Positions 1-12,400 of a DNA stretch of 64,000 bases are shown here, in pieces. The position numbers were made by a program, and so were the translations under genes. The notes under the pieces are model-generated. The model worked only from the letters and a program-made list of their open reading frames with translations, was not told the origin of the DNA and searched no databases. The stretch comes from Ilex aquifolium (lineage: Eukaryota; Streptophyta; Magnoliopsida; Aquifoliales; Aquifoliaceae), in assembly GCA_951799425.1 (NCBI GenBank), contig OX637394.1:17541001-17605000 (forward strand), written 5' to 3'. Position 1 is the first letter of the stretch. Each line of letters begins with the position of its first letter.

Positions 1-131
1 AAGGTGCTGCATGTGCAGCATTGCAGATGGATGCATACACTGTTTTTGATATTATTGATGTATAATTATATTTATTTATTTATCTTTTTAATAATAATAG
101 TCATATTTATTTTTACTTGTTCATCTTGTAG

Positions 132-3100
132 CTTCGGTCCTTCCAATTGAAGAGCTTGTGCTCTGGGCACATGATGTGGGGGCAAAAGTACTGGTGGATG
201 CTTGTCAAAGTGTTCCACACATGTTGGTTGATGTGCAGAACCTCGATGCTGATTTTCTTGTTGCTTCTTCTCACAAGGTACTTTTCTACCATGTATCTAA
301 TGTCTCATCCTTACAGGGTAGTATTTAAAGTAAAGATATAAACATGATTCAGATGTGTGGGCCTACAGGCGTCGGATTCTTATATGGTAAGAGTGAGCTC
401 TTGTCGATCATGCCTCCTTTCTTAGGTAAGGCTTGTTCATTTAATGTACCTCAAACCATAGACTAATTGGCCCGTCCATTCTTCTGTGTATGGAGTGTGA
501 TGTCGACTGAAACATTGGGTTTGGTCAGCACAAGGTTCTGAAATTAGTTAATTTTTGTGCCCAAATTCGTAGGTGGTGGTGAAATGATTTCTGACGTATT
601 TTTGGACCATTCTACTTATGCTGAACCTCCATCCAGGTTAGTCACTTTTTTCCGGCTTGGTTAAATTTAACCTTTTTAATAATTAGGGAGGGGAGCACCA
701 ATTGATTTACTCCCTGTCTTTTTTGCATTAGGTGTGTATGCCTGTAACTAGCTGGGAAACTTGGATAATGTTGAATCCTACTTGGAAGTTTGATCGAAAT
801 AGGAGATTGGTATGGAGACATAGGATAAGATTAGGACTAGGATAACAGAAAAACAGATGATAAGCAGTTTTTATCATAGAGGGAAACATGTTTAGAATTT
901 GAAGGGGAGACCTATAAAAACTTTGAAAATGTGACTCAGCTAGCTAAGGCATGGAGACATAGGATAAGAACTGTTTTCCCATTTGACCATTTTAATTATT
1001 TGCAGCATTCCCTTGACTAATACAATTTTCTTTATTGAATTTCTTATTTTTGTTTCCGAAAATTTTGCATGTCATTCTGCTTTGCACTGGTGTCCTCAAT
1101 ATTCTATGCCAAAGATGATTCTGTTTTGCCCTTTTCCTCATTTGAGATCGTGAAGAAAATATACACACTCACACCCCATCCCAAAAGGATTCAGTTACAC
1201 CCTTTCCATGAGGTGGACCCCACCTGTACATGGATGACCTGTGCCCTATAGACTATGGTGATATTGTAGTTCCATTCCATACCTGTTGATGTAACTCATT
1301 TGACTACACCAAATCCTGATCCTGCTTGCAGTATTAAATGAGTATAGTAAGGGATTCACGTCCTTTCGCAGTTGTAAGATATTGAATTCATACCATTAGA
1401 GCGACTTATCAATAGGTAGCACACCTGAAAGATGAAACTGGTTTTTTTTTGTTTTGGGGGGTGGGGGTGGGGAGATAATGGCCAATGAGTATACTTTCAT
1501 ACGTAATACAAAGTTACAAACTAGTATTACTCAATCAACAACTATAATGGTATCTGTACCTTACACCACAACACACCACTTATATGTCATAATCTCATAA
1601 ATGAATCAATGTATACCAACAATCTAGGTCGTGAATCATACTCTCTTTGGGTCTTGCAAACCTGGATCATGAAATGCCTAGGGTTACTGTAACCCCGGTA
1701 TCCTTGGGTTGGACAACAATGAGGTGTACTAATTTAAGTAGATCAAAGCAAGGTGGTGATGCAACGTGAAGGGTTGTCAATCTGCGATAAGGTGAAATTC
1801 TCTTGAAAAACATAGTTGTAAAAGATTGATTACTCTGGAAAGAGTGGACTTGCAAGTCTCATTCCTGCACTCTTCTATATTTATAGAACTAAGCGTGTCA
1901 GAAAATTTACAATAATGCCCATCATTCAGGTTTTAAGTTTTCAAAGGGATGTCATCTTGAGTTTCTTTTTGGTTGATGATTATGCTTCTTGCTCTTCCTT
2001 TTATTCAATTTGAAATATTACTTAATGACTTGGTCTTCAAAGCATGCAAGAATGCCCTTGTTAAGCCCATGGGAACATGCTTTGCTTTGCCTTAATGTGC
2101 CCAATCGTGCCCACATGTGTTGTTTCCCTCAACCATGCGTGGGGTTCCACAGTGACAAGTCCCACATATTGTCGGGTCTCCAACTTGCATCCAAGGCAAG
2201 GTTTCTTGTTTCATACCTTGCTTTGGCTTGCCAAGGCTTAGGGGTGTAGGAGTTTCAGGCCCATGCGCCCCTAGGAGCACCCCCTTCCCTTATATATGCT
2301 TTACAAAAAAAAAAAGAAAAAGAAAAAAAGAAAATCAAGTGCCAGCAGTAGACATTAGGAGAGCTGATCATAGTGATATTTACGAAACTGCCATTGTCGC
2401 ACCAGACTTGATTTTCCTGCAACAGGCCTATCGACTGCATTCCCATGGACCGTTCAGCAACCAAACCACACAACTGTTGGCCGATATGCCTCAAGACACT
2501 TAGACATGAACACCAACACGCTTCCAAATATTTTATGATCCTTTATGCATGTTGGGGTTACTCAGCCAAGCACACCTCCACCTTGGCTTGGGAATGGGGA
2601 GTCATTGGGCAAGCCAAACCGTTAAGGGGCTAATACTTCCTGTCTATTTACAATTTTTTTCCCTCCAGGGTCCTGAACAGATGCTTATATCAAAAAGTAT
2701 AACTAATATCTGCAAAGTGTTCCTCTTTACATCATTTCGAATCCATGCATTTTAGTCATCATGGATGGCCCCGAACCTCAATCTGGGTATCATTTTGAAT
2801 TGAATGTGAGTCGAGATACTATGGATTATGCTGTGTGCAGGTGTTTAGAAGGGAAATGTTGTAGTTTCTATGCACGAGTTATCACTTTATAGTCCTGATT
2901 TCTTAGTCACAATTTTTATTGTGCCTATGATCTTCCAATCGGATCAGATTTGAGGCTGGAACACCAGCAATTGGGGAAGCAATTGGGTTGGGAGCTGCAA
3001 TTGATTACCTGTCTGGCATTGGCATGCAAAAGATTCATGATTATGAGGTGACATTTTCTGCTGTTGAGTTTTCTGTATTGTTTTGACGCTCTATTGAAGC

Positions 3101-4726
3101 TTCTACATATGACTATCGTAGGTATAGATATTTGGTTGCATTGATATATTTCTGTAAATTGTCATGGAATCCAAGCATCTAAGTCGTCTCCCACCTTGAA
3201 GATCAGGCAAATGCAAATCATGTGTCATGTGTAAGGGAATTGATGAACCACATTGATAATTTGATGGCAAATATCCATTCATCATCTTGGTAGATGTAAT
3301 CAACGAAAGATTATTAAGTTATTGATATCCTAGTTATGAGCATTGATAAGTTTTTGTTTATTCATTTGACCTTTGCTCATTTGTTATGTTCAGTCTTTTA
3401 GGTTTATATACTATTACTTTTGGCACTGCCAGTAGGGTTTGTGCAGTTAGTTTAGGAGTTTGGAAGTTCAGGGTCAGTGGATTAAATTGAAGGCCTAACA
3501 GGATTTAAATGGATTGATATGTAGTACGATACAATATATGGTTTCAGAATAGTGTCCGAACAAAATTCTCCTTCGTTTTGGATGTATTAGGTGTCCATAT
3601 GAAGTTGCTACATTTTGAGACCAAATGATCATATTATAAATTTATAATATGTCCTTTAAATTATCATAGTGGTTTGTACTTTTATATGGCTACAATGTCA
3701 AACGTAAAATGCTCTCTCCTTCCTCCTCTTCTCTCTTCTCACTGGAGACTTGCAATTCTTAATATCATGCACATCTTAATTAGGTCAGTTCACTAAGGTT
3801 TCCAAGCATTCGGTGTGAGTGTGGGAAGAGAGGAAACAAGAGAAGAGAGGAGAGGAGATCCATCCCTCCTGTAGCCTGTCAATGACCAAACGTAAGAAAA
3901 TAACTCAGAAAACAATAACACTGATCGATTATATATATATGTGTAATGAGAGTTTGTGTTCCACATCAAATGATTAGGACTAGGTTCGTTTATATACTTG
4001 GGTGGTCAGTGAGCCAAGTCTTTTACCCACTCGAATTTTCTGATGTGCATGGTTGATTGTTAGCCCCACGTGTGAGCCTGGGTCTCATGTGAAGGAGGGT
4101 TTAAAGAGAGCTTGTATCCCACATCGAATGATTAGGACCGCCCATGTTTGGTTTATATAATTGAGGGACTACTCCACCCATTACTAATTGGTTTTGTGTT
4201 GGATGTTCTAACTATATGAAAGGTTGTGCAAGTTTTTTTTTCTTTCTTACAATTTTATTTTTCTTTCAGGTGGAACTTGCTAATTATCTGTATGAAGGCC
4301 TGCGTTCAGTTCCCAAAATTCGCATCTATGGCCCTGAGCCTTCAGAAACTGTTCAGCGAGCCGCTCTTTGCTCCTTCAATGTTGAAGATATTCACCCAAC
4401 AGATATCGCAACTTTCCTTGACCAACAGGTATTTAAATGAATAAAGGCATTTGCACTTTGGTTATGAGAATGTTAAAGCAATCAATCTGAGAAATTTTTC
4501 AAGTGTTTATAGAAAAGAGAATTTGATGAAAATTGGCATGCATAATCTGTTTCAGCACGCAGTTGCTATTAGATCTGGTCACCATTGCGCCCAGCCCCTC
4601 CATCGCTATTTAGGGATCAATGCAAGTGCACGCGCTAGCCTCCATTTCTATAATACAAAAGAGGATGTTGATGACTTCATCCGAGCACTCGATGACACAG
4701 TCAGCTTCTTCAGTTCTTTTAAGTAG
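132..4726 (+). CDS. NFS2: Plastid cysteine desulfurase NFS2/SUFS, 3' part (six exons, 5' end off window)
   Basis: Pyridoxal-phosphate enzyme that removes sulfur from cysteine for plastid Fe-S cluster assembly, acting with SUFE. Exons read at 132-277, 353-425, 573-636, 2948-3047, 4270-4428 and 4556-4726. All have GT/AG borders and the phases join without a stop (about 236 residues, close to half of a usual 460-residue protein). Visible landmarks are VDACQSVPH, the PLP-lysine segment SSHK|MCGPTG split exactly at the first intron, PPFLGGGEMI, and the catalytic-cysteine segment [15 protein letters not shown] in the last exon, ending in a TAG. The segment order and the RxGHHCAQ motif are those of group II (SufS-type) desulfurases. 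The first 131 bases look like the end of an upstream intron (acceptor ttgtag). The 2.3-kb intron 637-2947 and the 1.2-kb intron 3048-4269 hold the only unusual non-coding material. The gene ends tail-to-tail with the kinase gene at 6417. Nothing visible suggests it is broken. Confidence 0.93.
3947..4205 (+). repeat. Duplicated LTR-like block inside an NFS2 intron
   Basis: Two related blocks, about 3947-4050 and 4105-4205, share the order 'ttgtrtyccacatcraatgattaggac', then 'tttatata', then a G-rich piece. They lie just upstream of the exon at 4270. The text resembles LTR fragments of small terminal-repeat retrotransposons common in plant introns. No complete element, primer site or target duplication was found, so the class is a guess. 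Confidence 0.35.
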
Positions 4727-6416
4727 CCATAATTATTCATGGTGCTCTTCTGAGTATACCTTGGATTTAGAATCATCCATTCAGTTTTTTTGTTCAGTTT
4801 TTTTTGTTCGGTATTTGTTTTTGTTGTGGCTGTTCAGCTTGTACAGAATTATGAAGATGAATGGGTAATTTTGAGTTATTTCATTTCTTTTTCCTTCTTT
4901 GGTTCCTTTTGTAAGTTTAAAGATGGAATTTTGTAATTAGTAACTTTTACGATTAGTTGAATATTGTTCGTATTTTGGGAATGCCTAAATCTGCTCTTAC
5001 ACATGGTTGGACTTTGTCGTTGTGTTGTGTCCTCTGGCCATGGATCAAAATTTCATTTTGATATATAGTGTAGTCAACTTGTAAACAGAAGAGAAACAAT
5101 GAAAAATTTTGAATTGTGTTTCCGAAACATTGGTAGAAACGTTAGTTACGTTACTGTAACACCTCGAAATACCTCAAATATAAGGATCTCAATATACAAT
5201 CAGTGATTCGTTTTGATTTCTTTGGAAACTCGAACATTTCGTTTGTTTTAGTGGAAACGAACCAAAATTTCGACCCTTGCCTCCTGCTTATTTTATATAT
5301 CTTTCTTGCTATCACTTTTTTATTTGTCATTTTAAAGATACACCCTATTCCCTCATTTGAAGTTCTAAATAGGGCATATACCAAAAGAAACAAAAGCACA
5401 AGCCAAAGCAGAGTGAGTTTTAAGTATGGTGAATTGCTGCTGTTTTCTGTCCAGAGTAGAGCCCTCGCCCATATGGTGATTTGCGGCTAGTTTCATCTCA
5501 ATCATTGCTGCTTGATCCACCGTCTTACGGTACAAGTATACCCTCCCTAACCACTACTGCCTCAACTATACCTACTAAACAATACCTTTCACCATAATTG
5601 CCCTTCTTTTTCTTCTATGATCTGTGTCTTGACACTGGTTCCACGATTCTCGAAATAAGTAAATGATACAAAAGCATACTGAATAAAGTTTCATGATTTG
5701 TGCTTGAGTTCTAATTTTCTAATGATATAAAATGTGTCGTCATAAATCTTTGAAGTTGTCGAGGTATGTAGGAAGTTTACATGTCATTACTTTTCATAGC
5801 CTAAATTTGGTACCTGCTATAGCCTCTGATAGACTATGTGGTTGTGAATTGTAATTATACATAAGTGGACCATTCTTTTGGGTCTAGTCCATGATTCGTA
5901 ATGATCCATTTGTTTTCTGTAGGATTGTTGTTGGTGTGAATACTTGCAATGATTGGCCAAAAGATACCATGAGAAAAACATAACTAATGCTTGACTAAAA
6001 AATGCCATGAGGATACAAAACAATACATCACTTGGAAAAAGGCACAAAGTTTTACTGAAGAAGAAATATTCATAGTTGCGTGTTACTCACTTATAAGTTC
6101 ATATGCTTGTAGTCATAAATGAGAAAAACTTTTATGATTCTTTCTCTTTCTGCCTTTAGCTGTAAAACATTGTGTTGTTTTGTTGACTTTACTGCAATAA
6201 TCATATGAGATTCCCAGTTTCATGACATTTCAAATCCATTCTGCAATTTTACTGGACCAACAGACTCCTATTAAATGACAAAGTCTACTTGCTGTAGCTC
6301 CACCACTTGGAACCCCAGGTTATCGTTCAGGCAATGAGGTACCATTCTAAATTACATGTTTGTTGTTCAATTCCACAAATAAACTTGTGCTCGACACTTT
6401 GACTTACCTCTTACAC
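4727..6416. other. Convergent intergenic region between NFS2 and the kinase gene
   Basis: This stretch holds the 3' flank of NFS2 (T-rich, several polyadenylation-like signals around 4790-4960) and the 3' flank of the minus-strand kinase gene. Short open frames here have no family resemblance and no splice support. No RNA gene was recognised. Confidence 0.6.
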
Positions 6417-9400
6417 TCATGTAACTCTCTTGCCTAGATAAAAGACATTAGCACTTGTGAATGTGTTTGATCTTCTTATGCCTGGTGAAGAGGCTGGCGA
6501 AATATTCTCTGTTTTCAACTTTCTTGTCAAAACTTTGCAGTCCATCTGACTTGGTATGCTGCTCTCTGTATCAGAGATTTCATGTACACTTAAATCTATT
6601 CCCACTGGTGTTTTCCCTTCCGTAATATGTTCTAGTATGGATACCACCTGCAGCGATGAATTATGTTAAGGTAAAAAGGGAAAAAAGAATAAAAAAAGGT
6701 CACATACGACATTCATGATATTGCATTGACAAGGTATAAATTTTTTGTAAAAACTTCCATGTTAGGCCATGAGAGATTCTTAGAAGCGTGTAAGTGCACC
6801 TCTTTATTCTCTGCGGAAGACTGTTTGTTGTTCTTAATGTGTGATTAGAAAAGGGTTACATGATATTGAAGATGATATTTTGGTTCTATCAGGGAATTCT
6901 TTATCCGTGTGATAAAGGAGTGCTAGAATGGAATTCCTAGATGTTAGTATTTGAAACTCGGATTGACAGATTGTGAATAAAATAATTCATTGTGCTTATG
7001 AGACTATGGAAAAATTTGGAAGTTGCAGGTTGCTTATATATCCCTAACAGAGCTTGGTTTGCATAAACACATCTACATATACATGCGTGCTTGTATTTTC
7101 GTTCTCCAGTGACGCAGGCAATTTACTGCATACCCTTTGCTTTAGCTTTGGGAGTTTTTGTTTCCTTTTACTATTTATACTAGGATAAATAACTCTTTGA
7201 CCTGCTCAACTATGCCTCTTCCTCACATTACCCTCCTAACTGCTATGTTTCTCTTTTCTCTCAATTATGGTTATTTGTTTCACATTTTCCCTATTGTAGA
7301 TGTCAGTTGCAAATCTATTTATTATTTTTCGATTTATCGCAGAAAATTAATGACACGTGGATATTTTCTGTCCAAAACAGAACAGAAATTTGATTATGAG
7401 ATAATGTAAAACCCCTTCAAGTAGTTGAGGGGAGTAGAGAATGTGATGTGAAATCCGGGCCATAGTGTACATATACAAAATGTAATTTCCCTTTAACCTA
7501 CTTCCACTCGCGTCACAAAAAAAGGTTCAACAATAGTCTTAGTTCTGTTAAGAAATTTCTGCCTAAACACATTTTAAGTTCATATTAAAAAGTTTTCATT
7601 GAAACAGTAACTGTGGCTGTCCTTAATAAAGTCAAAATTACCCTGATGCATGTATACATATTTATCTGCCTGGATATGACTAAATGCTTATGTCTCATAT
7701 TATACTGTTGATTCTGTAGTTCCTTTTGAGAAACATGTCACATGAACATTGCTTACCTTATCCATGGATAATCGTTTTTGGGGATCCTTGCTAAGACATT
7801 TCTCTGCCACTTGAACCATCCAAATGAGTGGTTGGTCATCATGGGAGTTGGCAATTTTGGGGTCGATCACGTCGTGGTACTTTCTTTCTTTCAAAAGTGG
7901 TCTTGCCTGTAGAAACACGATATGAGTTTAGATGTAAGCTCCCTGGTGACTGCAGCAATGCTCATCATTACACTGTTAGTTTGTAAACCCATTTTAGTTT
8001 TTGGTATATTTTGTGGGTTACTTTTTTAACAGGTATTACTTTTTGTCCCTAGTATTATGGTTTCTAGTGTCTTTTAGTAGATATCAAGGTCTCAAAAGGG
8101 TTGTATGAGTAATGTTAGTGTCACCAAAAGTTTATACTGAATCTTGTAGACCAAATCTATCACTATCACATAGGTGGCTGGCATTAACATCTGATGGTGA
8201 TGTGTGTGCCACATCATTTAGTAAGCAAGCTTTGGTATAAACAATTGATAAGAGAAATATTTTTTGCTTGTATGTGTGAGGATCTGTAGCTGGAAAAATT
8301 GGTGCAGTGTGTGTGGTGTACCTGAAGATGGTTTTTCTGTCTGTTTTTGGATGGAAATTTCAGATAAGATGACAGTGCTACACATATGCAGAGTTATCTT
8401 TATAGCCGTTTTGTTAGTGATAACTACCAGTAGCTTTCTTTAATAAGCAAAAGGGAACTGGTGGTATTGGTGTTACCCATCCCAGGAGGCTTTTCTCCTC
8501 AAGTCTCATATCTGTTGTACTCCGACCACTGATCAGTTCTAGTAGGACCACACCTAACGAGTAAACATCAGTCTTCGTTGATGCTTTCCCACTCTCCGTG
8601 TATTCTGGTGCTAGATAGCCAAAAGTCCCTATGATCCTGTTATCCAAGGATTCCTCCGGGTCATTTTGTGTTGTTGAGCTTCCAAAACCTCCAAGCTGAT
8701 ATATCAAAGTTAGTATATTTTCTTCCCCAGGACCCGAAAAAAGCAAAGAAATAGCAGAAGTAGTTGAGAAAGACAAAATAAGAAGAAATTAGGATCATTA
8801 CCAGTGGTTCATGGCCATGAGTCAGAAAAATATTTCTTGGTCTTAGATCTCTGTGGATAATGTTGTTCTCATGCAGGTGGTTTAAGCCTCTGGATGCCCC
8901 CTGTGCAATTTTTATTCTTTGTTCCCAAGTTAGAGGTCTGCTCCTCTGCTCTGCATCTCATCACCAAATTTTGTGAGTTCTTTTCCAATGGTTGGAATTT
9001 GTGAGTTTTAGTATATTAATATTCATTTTTTCATTTTGTCAGGCATAGACTGGGCCAGGCTAACAAAAAATTAACCTGGAGGCCAGTCCGCCCCAAACAG
9101 AAGTTTGATCTAGATTATATAGACCAGACCTGACCCAGCCATTGTCCTAGTCTTGTCCAGCCCAGCCCACGGCCTATGTTTTTAGTTTTTACATTATTTT
9201 ATTTTTTTATGCTTAGTGTTTTTTAATTTTACCCATAGAAAATGTATTAAATAACTAAAATTTGTCTGGTCTTTTGAATGCATAGGCCACGACTCCAGCC
9301 AGCTCAACCTAGAACAGTGTCAGGCCAAATTTTTTTGCCCAGGTCCTGAAATTAGGCCAAATAGTATTAGCCCAAATCCAAAAAGATATAAATGTTTATG

Positions 9401-12400
9401 GTTGGGTCTGGCCAATCCATGGGCCAATGTTCTGGCCCAGACTTGACCCGAAACAGTGTCACTACAAATTTTTTCCCCGTCTTGAAATTAGAATGTTCTC
9501 TCCCAAACTCTGAAATTTTCCGGGCTAGAGTGCTCATGCTCCACGGTCGCCCAACCCATGCCCCCTCCTTATTCTTCACAAGTTAATGAAATCAACTCAA
9601 TTGTATTGGAAGGGGGATTTGTGCTCTTACTTGCTAGATGTTGGTCCAGTGAACCATTGCACACATACTCATAGACAAGCAACATGTGGCTTTCTTCTGA
9701 ACAGGAACCCAACAGCATGACCACATTCTCATGTCTGGCTTTTCCAAGTGTTTGGACTTCTGTCCTAAATTTCTTCTCTCCTTGAAAACTTAAATCTTTT
9801 TGTTCCTTAACAGCAACTGTCAAAGTACTTTCTAGTTGACCTCTGAAGACACCCCCATTTTCTCCTTTCCAAATCAAGTTTTCCTGAGAGAATCCGTTTG
9901 TAGCAGCTTGGAGGTCTGCATAAGAGAATTCTGTTGCCCATCCAATCTTTGGGGGCCTACTCTTACAGATTGTGCAGAGTGAATTATCCAACTCGTCTTC
10001 AGATTGCAATGGGAATGAGCCCATCAAATCTTCTCTACTTCTGCCTGGCATTTGGTTTGGATCTTTACTCATTCCATGAGCTTCAAGTGGATTCATCTCT
10101 TTTATATTATCGCTGGGATATAGATCTGCCACTCTCACTGTTTCTTTCATTGTTTTTGTTCTGTTTTCCTTTAGGTCGTGATGAAGACTGCAGATTCCAT
10201 CAGTTGAACTTGCAGATTCCGTGCTTCCCAGGCTTGAGATTGACGCTGTAGTATCAACAATAGGTGTTTTCTTGGCTTAGGCTTTGCATAATTATGTAAG
10301 TTTTCACAGTTGTTTGTCAAAATTTTCTCCTTGAACTTCCTACCAGTGTTCATAGATTTGCTTAAACATTTATAGTCTATGCATCTATTTTCAAGGGAAA
10401 CGCCAACAAACAGAAGCAATAAATAACCAAGTTCTTCTTTCTAATTGCACATGTCAAAAGAATTTAAAGAAGGGACTCATTAACTAATAAACAGTTGATG
10501 TGCCATAATGCTATAGCATTCCTGATAATTAAGTTGTGTTCTTTGTTTTCTCTCTGAATGATTTTAATGGAAAGAGTGAAAAGTCTGCTAATTTTATTTG
10601 CAGCATATTTAGATGAACTTGGTGCTGGAACTGGTATTTGATGCTTACTTGTGGGGCAAAGTTCTATACTGAAAAGATCTTCAGCCTCCAGTGATCCTGG
10701 TAACGTTTCCTCATATGCTACTTGGATGGAATGGCTTCTTTCCTTGGAAAACGTGTTGGTTTCTATTAAAATTGGTCTTCTTAATTCTTCTATGTTGTTA
10801 TCACGCTTCATCCTTGATATTCCACATGAGAGCTTCTGTAGGAAGTACCTCTTATCTTTCTTCATATGCCTGTACCAAAATTGCAATTAGACATAAAATC
10901 AGGGCACCTACTTTGTTTCCTTAACATTATTCACCCATGGTTTTAATTTTGTGCCTTCTAATAAGCAATAATAGGATCAGTCTGTTCCCCACTAATTATG
11001 TTTGATCATTATGTTATAAGAGAATTATGTTTGATCAATTTTATAGGAAGATAACTTCAAACAATAAGAATAAGGTGCAGTATATTAGAAGGCATAAATG
11101 CTTAAGCAAACTGCAGACACATGGCTGACAAAGTGGAAACTAAAACTGTATGAATCCATTAGTGAAAGTTTATTTTTAATTTACAAATCAATACCAAAAA
11201 TTTTAGACAAAATTAGAACAGGTTAACAAGTCCACTAAATGACATAGGAAATGGAGTAATGGGAACTATTCTTTTAGAGGCTTGATCTGACTTGACCACT
11301 ATATTAAGTTTTTATGACCAAAATACCAAATATATATAATTAACACTTAAAGGGAAACTATTTCCTTTGTTCAAATCATATGAGTAAAATGTTTTGACCC
11401 AAATAATAAGCAAATAACTTAGCTTATTTTGTCATATGATATATTCTTTTCTTTTCTTTTCTAATCCGCTCTTGATATTTCTTAAACAGTGTAAACACAA
11501 AGTAAAACACCTATACCTTAACTTGAGAAAATATTGGACTGAGGGACTTAATTTTCATTCTCAAAGCTTATGCTACCCAAATTTGGAAGGTCAAAATGCT
11601 GCTTCATTTTTACCTATTAAGACATTGACCACATCTTGCAACCTATTGGGATATTTGCACATTTTAATTATATTCAGTTAAATGACAGGTTGGAAAATTT
11701 GGTGAATATTATACTTGTGAACTCTCCTTCAGATATTGGTAGCTTATATGCTGTTCCAAATTTCAATTTATGTGCATTTGTAAATTATGGGTCTGAAGTG
11801 ATGTCCTTGAAGTATATCTCATGGTTTTTAAGAGCTTTTCTTAGACATGATTTACATAATCATGCTGTATGTTGTAATCACCAGATATACTCAAGTTGCA
11901 TGCAGTTCACTCTTTGAGATGCAATAAATCATGGGATAGAGAAATGTGTTTCGTTATTTAACTAATGAATCTAAAATTTCTCATGTTGATAAACCATAAA
12001 GGTAACATTGCTTTTTCTTTTCACAGTCTAACATGTTTGTGATGCAGTGCATCAGAAAACATATGTGAATCTTATAGTTAGCTTATTAGCTAGTTTCAGT
12101 TTCCAATTTCTAATAGTCACTAACCTTATCCCAATTTCATAACATTCTTTGGCATTTCTGAACTAGCAAAATATTCAAGCAACCAATAGAAGAAAACCAA
12201 AGCAAAACCTGCCTGTACCACCACATTATTTTTGCATGACTACTCTCTCCATACTAATGCCAACTTCTGTATAATGGCTGAATTGATTGTCTGACCTGTC
12301 TAGTATCACCCATGTTGCCCTCAGTTTCTTGGCTGCTTCTAGAGCGACCACCTTTGGTGAAGGTCCCGCATCCACTTCAATCTTGAACTTAATCTGCAGT

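Noticed and set aside
1640..2340. Low-identity blocks in the 2.3-kb NFS2 intron, considered as a solo LTR
   Set aside because: No terminal inverted dinucleotides with flanking duplication could be found, and the open frames on both strands overlap and lack motifs.
5151..5490. Open frames of 82-95 codons downstream of NFS2
   Set aside because: AT-rich, overlapping on both strands, no recognisable motif or splice sites.
9010..9440. Block with 'gggccaggc'/'gcccagac' phrases in a kinase intron, considered as a TIR element
   Set aside because: It looks like a mobile insertion (GGGCC-rich ends), but no convincing matched ends or target duplication could be set by eye.
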